Assembly (NCBI GenBank): GCA_009823505.1
Contig: VZQC01006589.1
Span: 6,923,564 to 6,987,563, forward strand
DNA: 64,000 nt
Origin: Rhizomys pruinosus
Lineage: Eukaryota; Chordata; Mammalia; Rodentia; Spalacidae
Direction: 5' to 3'
The translations under genes and the position numbers were made by a program. Below the pieces are notes generated by a model. That model was given only the letters and a program-made list of their open reading frames with translations. It did no database searches and had not been told where the DNA came from. The stretch's first letter is position 1; each line of letters starts with the position of its first letter. This document shows, one piece after another, positions 47,181-58,571 of the stretch.

Positions 47181-48165
47181 TTTCTATTACATCTTTATTT
47201 TTTTCATTTTTAGCAATATGTAATAATTTATGAGTACAAGCATCCTTCATGTAAAACCAATTTGCAAGCAGTTGTGCCCAAACCCACACAGCCCAAGTCT
47301 CCCACCATCCAGCTGTGGGGGGCTTGTATCTTCAATAAACTTGATCAAATAAGTGTCCAGACTATATTGCTGTAGTTTTACCATTCACCCCAATCACAGC
47401 CCTTACATTCTACCACGCTCCCTCTTCCGCAGATTGTTCCCTAGGCTTAGAAAAGGGGCACAGGTGGACAAGAAGCAAAACAGTCTACTTTCTCTGGAGC
47501 TGTTGTTTTGGACTCTGGTCAATTCTGGCTGTTTCCTTTCACGGGCTGACAGTTTGTCCAGGAATAACATTTCAATCCTACTAATGAAGCACAAGCAATT
47601 AGATATATAGGTATTTAAGCAGTACTAATTGCTATGGTAGGTTATTTTGGTATAGACACAGATGCTTGGATGGTATGTTAATCCATGAATTAAGTTTTTT
47701 CTGTAAAATATGACAGGGTCTTATTGTGGCTTATAATATCTCCTAACCACTAGAGGATGTAAGCTTGTGGCATCAGCCATGGGTTATTCCTCCAAGGAGA
47801 AAGCTAATAGCCAATTAGATTTGGGGTATACAGGCATATGACTGCACTGCTGCACAGTATTTCCAGGCAGGTGAGGTGTAGCTGATGCTGAGGGAGGAGT
47901 CTTGCTTGACTCAAGGAGACCTATATTTGCTTTATTGGTTTAGTGGCCTTTGGTAACACTCTCTTGTATTCCAGAGACCAACTGTACACTTGCAAGTGTG
48001 GTCTCAATATATCTTTTCCATGCTTACATCAGGTCTTTGACATCAGGGCCTCATCTCTTATCTTCTTTCAGGTATCCCAGTTTACAGGCAAGAAGCCTTT
48101 ACCTTTTGAGAGTGGTCTTGGATCCCCTGGCCAACATCTCCTTGGTAGAATAATCCATTTCTGAT
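47181..48165 (-). mobile_element. L1-linked segment, copy 1, 3' part
   Basis: Minus strand: a roughly 985-bp sequence about 90% like 50041-51020 by eye, ending in AATAAA-containing A-rich sequence at the left. Flanking direct repeats GTAAATACTTTTT (47168-47180, 49041-49053) enclose this part together with 48166-49040. It does not match the other L1 3' UTRs in the window; read with copy 2 it is the distal part of an unusually long L1 3' tail. Confidence 0.8.
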
Positions 48166-49040
48166 ATAATTGGGTGGGGTGGGAGGGGCAGGAGAGGGAC
48201 ATGGGTGTATATTTGATTAATGTATATTTAATTGACGTGAGTTCAACAAGTATCCAATTTTGCCCAGACTCTGTCTACAGGTTACTTGGTGTTTTAGGAC
48301 GTAGTAAAAGTAAATATGTGTATATTAAACAACATTGGTTTAAAGCTTCTGAAAAAACCGGTAATGCACCTGAGCTAACTGGAAATATAAATTGTTGTTG
48401 TCCACATTGTTTTACTTAAAATCTGTATAACAATAACTTTGGGATTGGCACATACAAATGTTCTCTATATTATTTCTGTTGTATAATATCATCTTGTAGC
48501 ATTCTCTTTTACCTGTAGGATGATTTAACTTAAAAAATTAAGTTTGCTTCCCAAGTTAACCACAAACAGTCACCCAAAACAGCTTGGGTGAATTTGATGA
48601 AATCCATGCCTTGATTCCTGCATATAAGTATGTGTAATACAACTGCCTTTTTGAGACTTATGGGTCAAAAAACAAAAACCTAAAATAAAAAGGGGGGATA
48701 CAGATATATATGAAAACTTTTTTCAAAAACTTTGCAATTTAAATCTTAAAACTAACTACAGGAAAAGATTTGTATGTTCCCACAGGTCAAAACATCACCA
48801 ACTTAATGGCTGAGAAAGAAAAGACACAGCTTTGCATTGTGTAGGATGTACCAGGAAGTGCCAGCAGAAAGGTTGGCCCATCGGAACACTGAAAGGAAGA
48901 AAAGCCTCAGGTTGCCACAGACATCAAACCCCTCTGTGGATCCTACTTGTAACAACTATTTATAATGAGCCCTAACGAAACTTACCTCCTAGGTGCCGCA
49001 TAGTTTTAATACGAGAGACTTTCTATTCTACAAAGGAGAT
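48166..49040 (+). mobile_element. L1-linked segment, copy 1, inverted 5' part
   Basis: Homologous to the reverse complement of about 51230-52100. It begins at the G-rich tract GGGGTGGGAGGGGCAGGAG, which in copy 2 is part of an L1 3' UTR. Relative to copy 2, the two parts are in opposite orientation and about 220 bp between them is missing, as in a twin-primed 5' inversion. The 81-codon frame 48174-48419 is partly shared with copy 2 (SSTSIQFC, SKSKYVYIKQH) but lies in the untranslated tail. Confidence 0.8.
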
Positions 49041-49094
49041 GTAAATACTTTTTATTTTTCTTGTTTTTTGCATTACCAATGTAGTTTATTTGTT

Positions 49095-49320
49095 TTGTAT
49101 ATATGGCATATAGTATATGTACTTCTTTGCATAGGTGTGTGCAGTTACACATATACTTGTGCACATGTACATTTGGAAGCCAGAGATTGAAGCAGGATGT
49201 CAATCCTTGGTTTTCTACTTTTATTTTTGAAACAAAAATCACACAGTGAACCTGGTTTAAAGTCATTAATTAGGCTAGACTGACTGGGCAGTGAGCTTCA
49301 AGCCAGTTAAGGTTTTGAGC
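49095..49320 (-). mobile_element. B4-like SINE, old
   Basis: TATGTACTTCTTTGCATAGG, ATTTGGAAGCCAGAGATTGA, then a T-rich middle and TTAGGCTAGACTGACTGGGC follow the reversed B4 order. The tRNA-like end is degraded. Confidence 0.55.
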
Positions 49321-49442
49321 AGTTGATTATGTTGTATCTATATTTGGAATCTTTGAACCTCTTAAAGTTGTATAGGACTTTTGAAAAATTAAATTTGCAG
49401 GTGTAGGTTTTTATTTCTCTATTTTAGTATGATTTGAAAATA

Positions 49443-49622
49443 TTATATTTATTTAATGTGTATGAATGTACTGCCTGCATACCCACAGAGGTCAGGAGAG
49501 GTCATCAGTTCCCTTAGAAGTGGAATTCTGGTTGTTAGCCTCCATGTGGGTGCTGGTAATAGAACCTGGGCCTTCTGCAAGACCATCCAGTGCTCTTAAT
49601 TGCCGAGCCAGCTCTTCAACCC
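49443..49622 (-). mobile_element. B2-type SINE, shortened
   Basis: Reverse B2 with AATGTGTATGAATGTACTGC, CTCCATGTGGGTGCTGGTAA and GAGCCAGCTCTTCAACCCC; about 40 bp of the body is missing. Confidence 0.88.
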
Positions 49623-50040
49623 CTAAAGACTTTTATTTATTGAACTTTTTCATTTCTCTTTCCTTTTCTATTACAACACAAACTGTTTGGTGTTATTTAA
49701 GTTGCATGAGGCTATCATGTTTTTCATCAGAATTTACATTTATATAATATGATACCATTTATATTGTGTTACTGTTTGGGAGCCAGAATTAGCTGTGTAA
49801 TTATAGGTATTATAATTATAATAAGCATTTTTGTGGTCCTGCCTCCCAGGTGTACTGGAATGAGACTATGACATAGAGAAATTGAGAGGATTTGAGAAAT
49901 AGAGGGATCACTGTTTTGCTATTGAATATGGTGAAATTTTTGTTGATAAACAACATATCTTAATCTTACATTTTTCCTTTTTCTTACTTAAAGGACTAAT
50001 ATAATAATTTCTTTTTGAATATTTAAAAATATTTTATTTA
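49623..50040. other. Unassigned AT-rich DNA
   Basis: No gene or repeat recognised. Confidence 0.35.
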
Positions 50041-52372
50041 TTATTTTTTTCATTTTTTAACAATAAGTAATAATTTATGAGTACAAGCATCCTTCATGTA
50101 AAACCAATTTGCAAGCACTTGTGCCCAAGCCCACACAGCCCAAGGTTCCCAACATCCAGCTGGGGGGCTTGTATTTTCAATCAAGTTGATCAAATAAGTG
50201 TCCAGTCTGTATTGCTGTAGTTTCACCATTCACCCCAATCACAGCCCTTACATTCTACCATGCCCCCTCTTCCGCAGATTGTTCCCTCAGCTTAGAAAAG
50301 GGACACAGATGGACGAGAAGCAAAACACTCTACTTTCTCTGGAGCTGTCGTTTTGGACTCTGGTCAATTCTGGCTGTTTCCTTTCACGGGCTGACAGTTT
50401 GTCCAGGAATAACCTTTCAGTCCTACTAATGAAGCACAGGCATTTAAATATATAGGTATTTAAACAGTACTAATTGTTATGGTAGGTTACTTCGGTATAG
50501 ACACAGATGTTTGGATGGTATGTTAATCTATGAATTACATTTTTTCCTGTAAAATATGACAGGGTCTTACTGTGGCTTATAACATCTCCTAACCATTAGA
50601 TGATGTTATCTTGTGGTATCAGTCATGGGTTATTCCTCCAAGGAGAGAGCTAATAGCCAATTAGTTTTGGGATATACGGGCATATGGCTGCCACTGCTGC
50701 ACAGTATTTCCAGGCAGGTGAGGTGTAGTTGGTGCTGACGGAGGAGTCTTGCTTGACTCAAGGAGACCTATATTTGCTTTATTGGTTTAACAGCCTTTGA
50801 TACCACTCTCTGGTAGTCCAGAGGCCAACTGTACACTTGCAAGTGCGGTCTCAATATATCTTTCCCATGCTTACATCAGGTCTTTGACAGCAGGGCCTTA
50901 TCTCCTCTCTTCTTGCATGTATCCCAGTTTACAGGCAAGAAGCCTTTACCTTGTTGGGGGGGGGCTTGGATCCCCTGGTCAACATCTCCTTGGTAGAGTA
51001 ATCCATTGCTGATATCAGTGCTCTCCTGTATTAATATATTTTGCTTAAGTGCACAGCTTAAGGAGACTTTAGCATTATATTTGGTTCTGAATAGAGAATA
51101 AACCTTTTCACCGTTCCTATGTCTATTAGGCAATTAAAGAAGGCAGTTTTACAGGTTTTATAAGAGATTACCTCTATGACATTTGGCTCCAATTTACAGT
51201 TAGAGAATGACCTCATCATCATATTCTTCCTTGTTCTATGAAGGAAAGGTAAGAAAATCTCTCCTATTAAAACTTTGTGGCACCTAGAAGGTAAGTTTCA
51301 TTAGGACTCATTATAAATAGTTGTTACAAGTAGGATCCACAGAGGGGTTTGATGCCTGTAGCAGTCTGATGCTTTTCTCCCTTTCAATGTTCAGATGGGC
51401 CAACCTTTCTGCTGGCACTTCCTGGTACATCCTACACAATGCAAAGCTGTGTTTTTTTCTTTCTCAGCCATTGTTGGTGACATTTTGACCTGTTGGAACA
51501 TACAAATCTTTTCCCATAGTTACTTTTAAGATTTGATTTGCAAAGTTTTTGAAAAAAAGGTTTCATATATATCTGTATCCCCCCTTTTTATTTTAGGTTT
51601 TTGTTTTTTGACCCATGAGTCTCAAAAAGGCATTTGTAGTACACATACCTATAGGCAGGAATCAAGGCGCAGATTTCATTAAATTCACCCAAGCTATTTT
51701 GGATGACCATATGTCGTTAACTTGGGAAGCAAATTTAATTTCTCAAGTTAAATCATCCTACAGGTAAAAGAGAATGCTACAAGATGATACTGTACAACAG
51801 AGAAATTATAGAAAACATTTGTATGTGCCAATCCCAAAGTTATTGTTATACAGATTTTAAGTAAAACAAATGTGGATGACAACAATTTATATTTCCAGTT
51901 AACTAAGGTGCATTACCATTTTTATCAGAACCTTTAAAACAATGTTGTTTAATATAAACATATTTACTTTTACTAAGTCCTAAAATGCCATGTAACCTGT
52001 AGGCAGAGTCTGAGCAAAATTGGATACTTGTTGAACTCACGTCAATTAAATATACATTAACTGAATATAGACCCATGTCCCTCTCCCGCCCCTCCCACCC
52101 CTCCAGATTCACCATTTCAGTCAGTTTTCTGATGCAGTCTTTCTGTTGTTCTTTTAATATGCATCCCTCTCCACAAGAAATATTTACAACTGGGTTATTG
52201 GCACTAGCATCCGCAGATGAGGGATACCATTCATTGTTTGTTTTTCTGGGACTGTGTTACTTCACTTAATTACAATATCGTCTAGCTCCATCCATTTCCC
52301 TGCAAAGTTCATGATGTTTTCTTTCTTTACCACTGCATAGAACTCCTTTGTGTACATGTACCACATTTTTTT
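50041..52372 (-). mobile_element. L1 3' end with a ~2-kb extended tail, copy 2
   Basis: Minus strand: 52372-52200 is L1 ORF2 C-terminus (ACATGTACACAAAGGAGTTC region, AACTTTGCAGGGAAATGGAT). 52200-52080 is L1 3' UTR (ATTAAAAGAACAACAGAAAG, ACTGACTGAAATGGTGAATC) running into the G-rich tract GGAGGGGTGGGAGGGGCGGG. Instead of ending soon after, as in 28532-30233, it continues about 2 kb and ends in A-rich sequence with AATAAA near 50041. The tail is shared with copy 1. It may be a 3'-transduced flank or a long subfamily-specific 3' UTR. The 5' end is truncated next to a B2. Confidence 0.75.
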
Positions 52373-52618
52373 ATTTTTATATTTTTTTTATTTATTTTTC
52401 TCTATGTGTATGAATGCTACTGTCTGCATGCAGGTCTGTGCACCGGTGTCGTGCAATGCCAGGAGGTCAGAAGATGGTGTCGGATTCCCCTGGAACTGGA
52501 GTTCTCCTGGAATTGGAGTTACAGACGGTTCTCAGCTGCCATGTGGGTGCTGGGGATCGAACCCGGGTCCTCTGCAAGAGCAGTCAGTGCTCTTAACCGC
52601 TAGGCCATCTCTCTCCCA
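52373..52618 (-). mobile_element. B2-type SINE
   Basis: Reverse B2 with an internal partial duplication (CCCCTGGAACTGGAGTTCTC then CTGGAATTGGAGTTACAGAC) and an intact reversed B box (GGGATCGAACCCGGGTCC). The right end reads CTAGGCCATCTCTCTCCC. Confidence 0.95.
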
Positions 52619-52717
52619 TTATCCCTTGTTCTAACCCCGATTGCATTTCTACAGTAGAATCTCTATTCCATCTCCGAAAGTTGATGCAGACACTAAAGAA
52701 GGAAATGTTCTATACAT

Positions 52718-52905
52718 TGACTGAGCCCCACAGGCGCAGGACAGGACTCACTTCAGGAGGCTGGGCTCCCCTGGGATGTTGACTGAACCCCACAGGCACA
52801 GGACAGGGCTTGGTTCAGGAGGCTGGGCTCCCCTGGGATGTTGACTGAGCCCCACAGGCACAGGATGGGACTCGGTCAGGAGGCTGGGCTCCCCTGGATG
52901 CCACT
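52718..52905. repeat. Three-copy tandem repeat, ~62-65 bp
   Basis: Each unit has TTGACTGA(G/A)CCCCACAGGC, a CAGGA(C/T) segment, and AGGAGGCTGGGCTCCCCTGG. The copies are closely similar. The 124-codon minus-strand frame over it is an artefact. Confidence 0.92.
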
Positions 52906-53117
52906 GTTCTGCAAAACGTGTCCAGATGCCCAATGCTCTCAACAAGAATTTTGCCTCAGAATCACGGAAGTAGTAATTCCTGTCAAATGCAGATGAAAAT
53001 GATATGGACCAGCTGTACTGATCTTTCCTGTATATAAAAGCTGTCATATAAAAAGCATATGAGCTCTGCAGTCTCTCATTCTCTATATCTTGGCCAGTAG
53101 TGGCCTTCCGTGTGCAT
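52906..53117. other. Unassigned DNA between tandem repeat and L1
   Basis: May belong to the L1 that follows, but no diagnostic motif is seen. Confidence 0.3.
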
Positions 53118-53470
53118 CTCACTCTGGGTCAGACAAAAACCCAGTATAGAATTGGGGAAATAGATACCAGGTCCCAACTTTAGCAGAGGAACTATTAGCA
53201 GCCAATTATTGCAAGGTCAGGGAGAATAGATCTTTAAGGGGGTGACTATACAGAGGCTGACTAGACTCCAGGGAATGAAAGTATACCGAGGGACATCTGG
53301 GTACAAAGTTTGACTCAATAGGCCATAACACATATGACAGAATGCAAAAAATTCAGTGGGGGTGGGGGGAGTTTGTGGAAGGTGAATGTGTGGAGGGTCT
53401 AACTATGATTGAAATGTATTAAATTCACAAAATCAATGTTATGCATTAAAAATAAATTAAAAAGAAATAT
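53118..53470 (+). mobile_element. L1 3' UTR end
   Basis: A G-rich tract (GTGGGGGTGGGGGGAGTTTG) is followed by ATGATTGAAATGTATTAAAT and an A-rich end with AATAAA, the usual order at a rodent L1 3' end. Upstream limit uncertain. Confidence 0.6.
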
Positions 53471-53745
53471 AATAGCTTTTCATTGGTCATGTAAATTTCA
53501 GTTCAAGATAACACAGTAACTTTGAATACTGGCTGATATTCAGTGGAGAAATTCAATAAAGACTTTCTTGTCCTTAGATAGGGAGTGTTCCAAAGCTGGT
53601 ATATCTTATTCTCACATTGACATATGATGGAATATTGAGGATGAGATTCTATAGGATAAGAACCTGAGAACTGAAAACCAAGGGAGTATTATAGAAACTT
53701 AATATTTTCAAAAAAACATTTCCACACTTATTTCTAGAATTAAAA

Positions 53746-53943
53746 TATTTATTGTTTTCTGTGTGTGAGAAATTGCTTGCATGTAAGCATATGAACCACA
53801 GGTGTCCAGTGCCTGTGGAAGCCAGAAGCCAGACAGCATTGGACCCCTTGGAACTGGTGTGACAGGTGTTGTAAACCACAGTATGGTTGCTGGGTCCTCT
53901 TCAGGAACATGAGTGCTCTTGACCGCTGAGCCATGACTCTACC
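53746..53943 (-). mobile_element. B2-type SINE, old
   Basis: Reverse B2: TTGCTTGCATGTAAGCATAT, CCTTGGAACTGGTGTGACAG, and TTGACCGCTGAGCCATGACT at the right. Confidence 0.85.
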
Positions 53944-53946
53944 TCC

Positions 53947-54451
53947 TCACGCTTCTTCCTAGATAATTTGCTCTTTGATCCCAGGGGCAACCATTCTTCT
54001 ACTTTATCTCCTCCCTGTTTGATTACACAGTTCTAGAAATCCACAGCTGTGGCATCTGGACTTCCACCCTTGTCACTCTATGTACCAGTACCTACATATG
54101 TTACCATTGATGAACTGGCTTCTGTTTTTTAAATAACCAATCCTTTTGGTCATTTTTACTATTGATGGATATTTGGGTAATTTCTACTTATAGGCCGTTA
54201 TGAGTAAGTGGGCAGTTTAAACTTCCACATATATTTGTGTTATAAATCCTGATATCATAATGCTCAGTAAGAGGTTAGATGTGTATTTCCAAATTTACAA
54301 TGAAATGAAAAACATTCTCCAATGTGGAAATGGGAAACTTCATGGAGTCCCACCTATAGATGAAGAGCTACAGGCAATCAGTCAATGCTTGAGGGATGGA
54401 GAGCCCTGAACACATGTATACATGTAAGCACCACTATAAAAATTCAATACA
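53947..54451. other. Unassigned DNA
   Basis: No gene or repeat recognised. Confidence 0.35.
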
Positions 54452-54608
54452 AAGCTGGGCATGGTAGTACTCACCTTTAATCCCAGCACTTGGGAGGCAG
54501 AGGCAGGTGGATCTCTGTGAGTTCAAGGCCAGCCGGGTCTACATAGTGAGTTCCAGGACAGCTGGAGCTACAGGGAGAACTAGTCTCAAAAAGACCAAGA
54601 AAAAAAAG
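54452..54608 (+). mobile_element. B1 SINE, well preserved
   Basis: GCTGGGCATGGTAGTACTCA, TTAATCCCAGCACTTGGGAG, GAGTTCAAGGCCAGCCGGGT, TTCCAGGACAGCTGGAGCTA and an A-rich tail, followed by a CA tract. Confidence 0.97.
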
Positions 54609-54615
54609 GCTCAGT

Positions 54616-54629
54616 GACACACACACACA

Positions 54630-54680
<51 letters not shown>
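54616..54680. repeat. (CA)n microsatellite
   Basis: About 31 CA units with one TA, seeded at the tail of the B1. Confidence 0.94.
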
Positions 54681-54682
<2 letters not shown>

Positions 54683-55552
54683 GTCTGTAATAAGAGGACC
54701 AGAAATTGATAGGTTTTCATGGAGAAAAAGTGAATTAATAATGAACAGCATTCAAAGGAAAAAGTACCATGTTGTGATGAGTGTACTAGTAAATTCCAGC
54801 AAAAGATTTAAGGGACAAATTTAACCCATTATGTATGTTATTTACAAAAAGACAAAAGAGAAAAAAAAATTCTTAACTCAATCTCTAATACCATAAAATG
54901 GATATGGACACTACAGAAAAAGAAAAACCATTGTCCATAATTCTCATGAAAATACCCCAAAATATTCAAACAAATATTTAAGTAAGTGCAATCCCATTTT
55001 AAATCTCAGAGAACAAACACACAAATGGGCATGATAGAAATTGTCTTGTCATCCATGGCTTTTAAATTGTTGAGTAACATCTCCTCTCTCAAAATTATTT
55101 TCTCTTTGATTTTATGTGTATTGTATAGATACTTGTTTTGCTGTTGTCCAGAGTATTAGAGAAAAAGGATTCATTTTATAATTTTAAAGCTGGTAACAGC
55201 TTAAATTCCATTGTATACAGAGGCTCCGTGTTTTTGTCTCTTTACAATATTTTATGCTGTTAATGACATAATTTATAGCATCTGTACTCTGCATATATGA
55301 AATATTGTTGGTATGGTCATTTTAAGAAATTTATCTTTTAACATTTAAGATATAGTAATATGAGTTTGATAAATTACTTTTCTATTGTCTTCTGAATTTG
55401 ACAAGGTATTTTTCTTTACCAGTACATTTTTATGGTTATATACTAGTGATTAACACCATTTCTTTAAATCTAGAGCCCTTTCTAACATTTATTTTCATGT
55501 TAATTTACTGCTGGTGAACTTTAGTAGTTTGTTTTATTCTTTCATTCTGGAA
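54681..55552. other. Unassigned AT-rich DNA
   Basis: No gene or repeat recognised. Confidence 0.35.
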
Positions 55553-55726
55553 GGCTTCATACATACTGCATGTAAGTCCACATGTGTCTGCAATGCCCAT
55601 GGAGGTCACAGGAGGTTGTTGGATCCTTCGGAACTGGAGTTACAAATGGTAATTAGCTCCTTTGTAGGTTCTGGAAACTGAAATCAGGTCCTCTGCAAGA
55701 GCAGTGCTCGTAACTGCTGAGCCCAA
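55553..55726 (-). mobile_element. B2-type SINE, old
   Basis: Reverse B2: CAATGCCCATGGAGGTCACA, CCTTCGGAACTGGAGTTACA, and AGGTCCTCTGCAAGAGCAGT. Confidence 0.85.
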
Positions 55727-56014
55727 GATTTCATGGCACTTGAAGTTGGAAATTCTTTTGATGTAAACAGAATATTCTATTTTCTCTAGCCTGAAAATTT
55801 TCTCCTGAAAATCTGCTCTTAGTCTTACGGTTTTCTATGGGTGAACTGTGTCACTTTTCTCTTACTACTTTAAAAATTATCTCTTATTCCTGACTTTTGA
55901 CGGTGTGAATATAACACGTTGTGTTGAAAACATGTTCTAGCTTAAATTGTTGGAGGATTTTGAGAAGTCTACTTATTTATGAATATTTGGAAAGCTTCAA
56001 CCATTTGTTTCTTG

Positions 56015-56383
56015 TGTGCTGGATAGTTAGTTGTCAATTTGACACAGCTGTGTGTCAAATTGAATAAGGAAACTCAACTGGGGAGTTCCCTCTATTTAAG
56101 TGCTATTTGCACATGTCTGTGATGAATTTTCTTGATTATTGAATATGGCCACGCCCAATGTGGGTGTTCAGGTGGTACTGGCTGGTCTGAGCAGGCTGAG
56201 AAGAGGTTAGAGGACCAAGCCAATTGTTCTTAGGCTATGTTTCGCCTTGCTTCTAGGTCCTACCCTGAGCTCCTGCCCCACCTCCTTTCCATAACCATCT
56301 GTAAGTTTTAAGGTGAAATAAACCCTTTCCACCCCAAGTTGTTTCAGTATTTTATCTCAGCAATAAAAAGCAGACTACTATGT
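56015..56383 (+). mobile_element. Solo MaLR-type LTR
   Basis: Starts TGTGCTGGATAGTTAGTTGT and is related throughout to the LTRs at 35071 and 36649, including AATAAACCCTTTCCACCCCA near its end. No internal region follows, so it is a solo LTR from LTR-LTR recombination, or a fragment. It holds a perfect 13-bp inverted repeat (56034-56046 with 56051-56063). Confidence 0.85.
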
Positions 56384-57210
56384 GTGGATTTGAGTTGCAT
56401 GTCCCTATACTTCCCATAGACTTTATAAGTTCTTTATTTCTTCTTTCCTGACTGAATGACTGATGCCCCTCTGTACGTGAGCTACTCTGCTGTTGGAGCT
56501 TGCTGCTACAGTCTTCATATGTTTATTTTATTCTTCATCCTCAGTAATTCTATTTTATTATTTTTAATGATTCGGACCTTTTGGTGAAATTTTTCTTTGT
56601 TGTTCTATGTTGCGTGTTTTGTTGATTGAGGCAGAGGCAAGTGGATCTTGCTGGTGTTTTCTCTGTTGTCTTCTAACATCATAGTGAACTTCCTTCAGGA
56701 GAGATTGCAAACTCTTTCTGATACTTTTTAGCTCTTTATTTGTGGTTAGTTGCTGGATAATTATCATATTCTGTTGAAAAATGTCTTCTTTCTTTGACTT
56801 TTAATGTTCCTATTGATTTCGAAATGATACATGTTTCTTCTAAGTTCCAGTCCCCTTTTCAGATATTATGGATAGATTTCAGAAGGAAACAGTTTTCATT
56901 TTTGAGTGTTTGATGTGACACAATTGGGTTCAGTGTGATTTTGAGGAGGGGCCAGGCTCTGTGCTTACATCTTAGCAGTGGAGAGAAGATTTGAAGACCA
57001 AGAACATACATTAGTGACCTAGACTATGTGTCTCTTCAGTGGCTGAGTGGGTTGTTTTGGCTCCTGGAGTTTTACTGCTCTTCTTGACAGACATCCTACC
57101 TGAAGATATACTTCTTCTCCTAGGTGTAGTCTGGGCATGTAATCACCTATAAGAGAATAGAGATCCAGACTGTAGTAGACACATGTACATGGCAGGTACT
57201 GAGACACATA
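56384..57210. other. Unassigned DNA
   Basis: The minus-strand frame 56564-56767 (QQLTTNKELKSIRKSLQSLL) has a coiled-coil look reminiscent of an old L1 ORF1 or similar, but I cannot support that. Confidence 0.35.

Positions 57211-57246
<36 letters not shown>
57211..57246. repeat. (CA)n microsatellite
   Basis: About 17 CA units. Confidence 0.93.
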
Positions 57247-57248
<2 letters not shown>

Positions 57249-57289
57249 TATAAATATTTTTAAAAAATCTTTATAAAAGGAAAGACCCA

Positions 57290-57509
57290 TGGGCTGGAGA
57301 GATGGCCTAGCAGATAAGAGACCCAACTGCTCTTGCAGAGGACCTGACTTTGAACCGCAGCACCCACATGGCTGCTGAGAACCGTCTTTAACTCCAGTTC
57401 CAGGGGAATCTGACACCCTCTTCTAACCTTCTCAGCATTGCAGAACATGGGTGCACAAACCTACATGCATACAGTACACTCATACACATAAAAAATAAAT
57501 AAGATTGAA
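57290..57509 (+). mobile_element. B2-type SINE
   Basis: GGGCTGGAGAGATGGCCTAG, B2 body, AATAAATAAG tail. Exact 14-bp flanking repeats AAAGGAAAGACCCA at 57276-57289 and 57510-57523. Confidence 0.96.
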
Positions 57510-57523
57510 AAAGGAAAGACCCA

Positions 57524-57618
57524 GCATGATGATGTAAGCCTTTAATCCTAGCACACGAGAGGCAAAGGCAAGTAAGTGGATTTCTTTGAGTTCACAGCCA
57601 CCTTGATCTACATAAAAA
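57524..57618 (+). mobile_element. B1 SINE, diverged
   Basis: GCATGATGATGTAAGCCTTT, AATCCTAGCACACGAGAGGC and GAGTTCACAGCCACCTTGAT; the 3' third is missing. Confidence 0.75.
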
Positions 57619-57683
57619 AGGAAAGAAATCATGATTACAGATGACCAGGAAAGAGCAGAGTCCAGCTACTTGGCTTAAGGGCT

Positions 57684-58571
57684 CATGGATCTCCTGTGGC
57701 TTCTAGAATGCAGCACACTTACAGTGGCTATGATGGTGGCACTGTGGTTCTTCTGTGGCTTCTAGAATATATCACGCTTAACACTAGGTGTGGTGGCACT
57801 GTGGATCTCCTGTGGCTTCTAGAATTACAGCACACTTACACTGGGTGTAGTGCTGGCACTGTGGATCTCCTGTGGCTTCAAAAATTACAGTGCACTTACA
57901 CTGGGTGTAGTGGTGGTACTGTGGATCTCCTGTGGCTTCAAAAATTACAGTGTACTTACAGTGACTCTAGTGGTGGTACTGTGGATCTTCTGTGGCTTCT
58001 AGAATTACAGCACAGTTACAGTAGGTATGGTGGTGGCACTGTGGATCTCCTGTGGCTTCTAGAATTACAGCACACTTACAGTGGGTGTGGTGGTAGTACC
58101 GTGGATCTCCCGTGGCTTCTAGAACACAGCACACTTACACTGGGTGTGGTGGTGGCAGTGTGGATCTCCTGTGGCTTCTAGAATGCAGCACATTTACAGT
58201 GGGTGTGGTGGTAGTACCATGGATCTCCCGTGGCTTCTAGAATACAGCACACTTACAGTAGCTATGGTGGTGGCACTGTAGATCTCCTGTGGCTTCTAGA
58301 ATGCAGCACACTTACACTGGCTGTGGTGGTGGCACCATGGATCTCCTGTGGCTTCTAGAATTACAGCACACTTACAGTGGGTGTGGTGGTAGTACCGTAG
58401 ATCTCCCGTGGCTTCTAGAATGCAGCACTCTTACACTGGCTGTGGTGGTGGTACCGTGGATCTCCTGTGGCTTCTAGAATGCAGCACACTTACAGTGGGT
58501 GTGGTGGCACTGTGGATCTCCGGTGGCTTCTAGAATTACAGCACACTTATACTGACTGTGGTGGTGGCACT
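57684..58571. repeat. 15-copy minisatellite, 59/60-bp unit
   Basis: Each unit has TGGATCTCC(T/C)GTGGCTTC, then TAGAATTACAGCACACTTAC or TAGAATGCAGCACACTTAC, then a GTGGTGGTGGCACTG-like segment. Units with AATTAC are 60 bp and those with AATGC are 59 bp. Runs of 60-bp units keep one frame open for 161 codons (57696-58181), with a 20-residue repeat containing GTVDLLWLLELQHTY; the 59-bp units shift the frame. No start context, signal or homologue supports a protein. Confidence 0.95.

Noticed and set aside
48174..48419. Open frame partly shared with 51903-52115 on the minus strand
   Set aside because: Sharing is explained by the two copies of the same L1-linked tail; one copy has lost the end of the frame and no family matches.
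48690..48700. AAAAAGGGGGGA motif that looks like a retroviral polypurine tract
   Set aside because: No LTR with TG...CA ends follows, and the segment is better explained as part of the L1-linked tail.
56564..56767. Coiled-coil-like minus-strand frame that might be an L1 ORF1 remnant
   Set aside because: Similarity is too weak and no other L1 sequence adjoins it.
57696..58181. 161-codon open frame, the second longest in the window
   Set aside because: It is produced by the 60-bp period of a tandem array; 59-bp units shift it and no recognisable domain or gene context exists.
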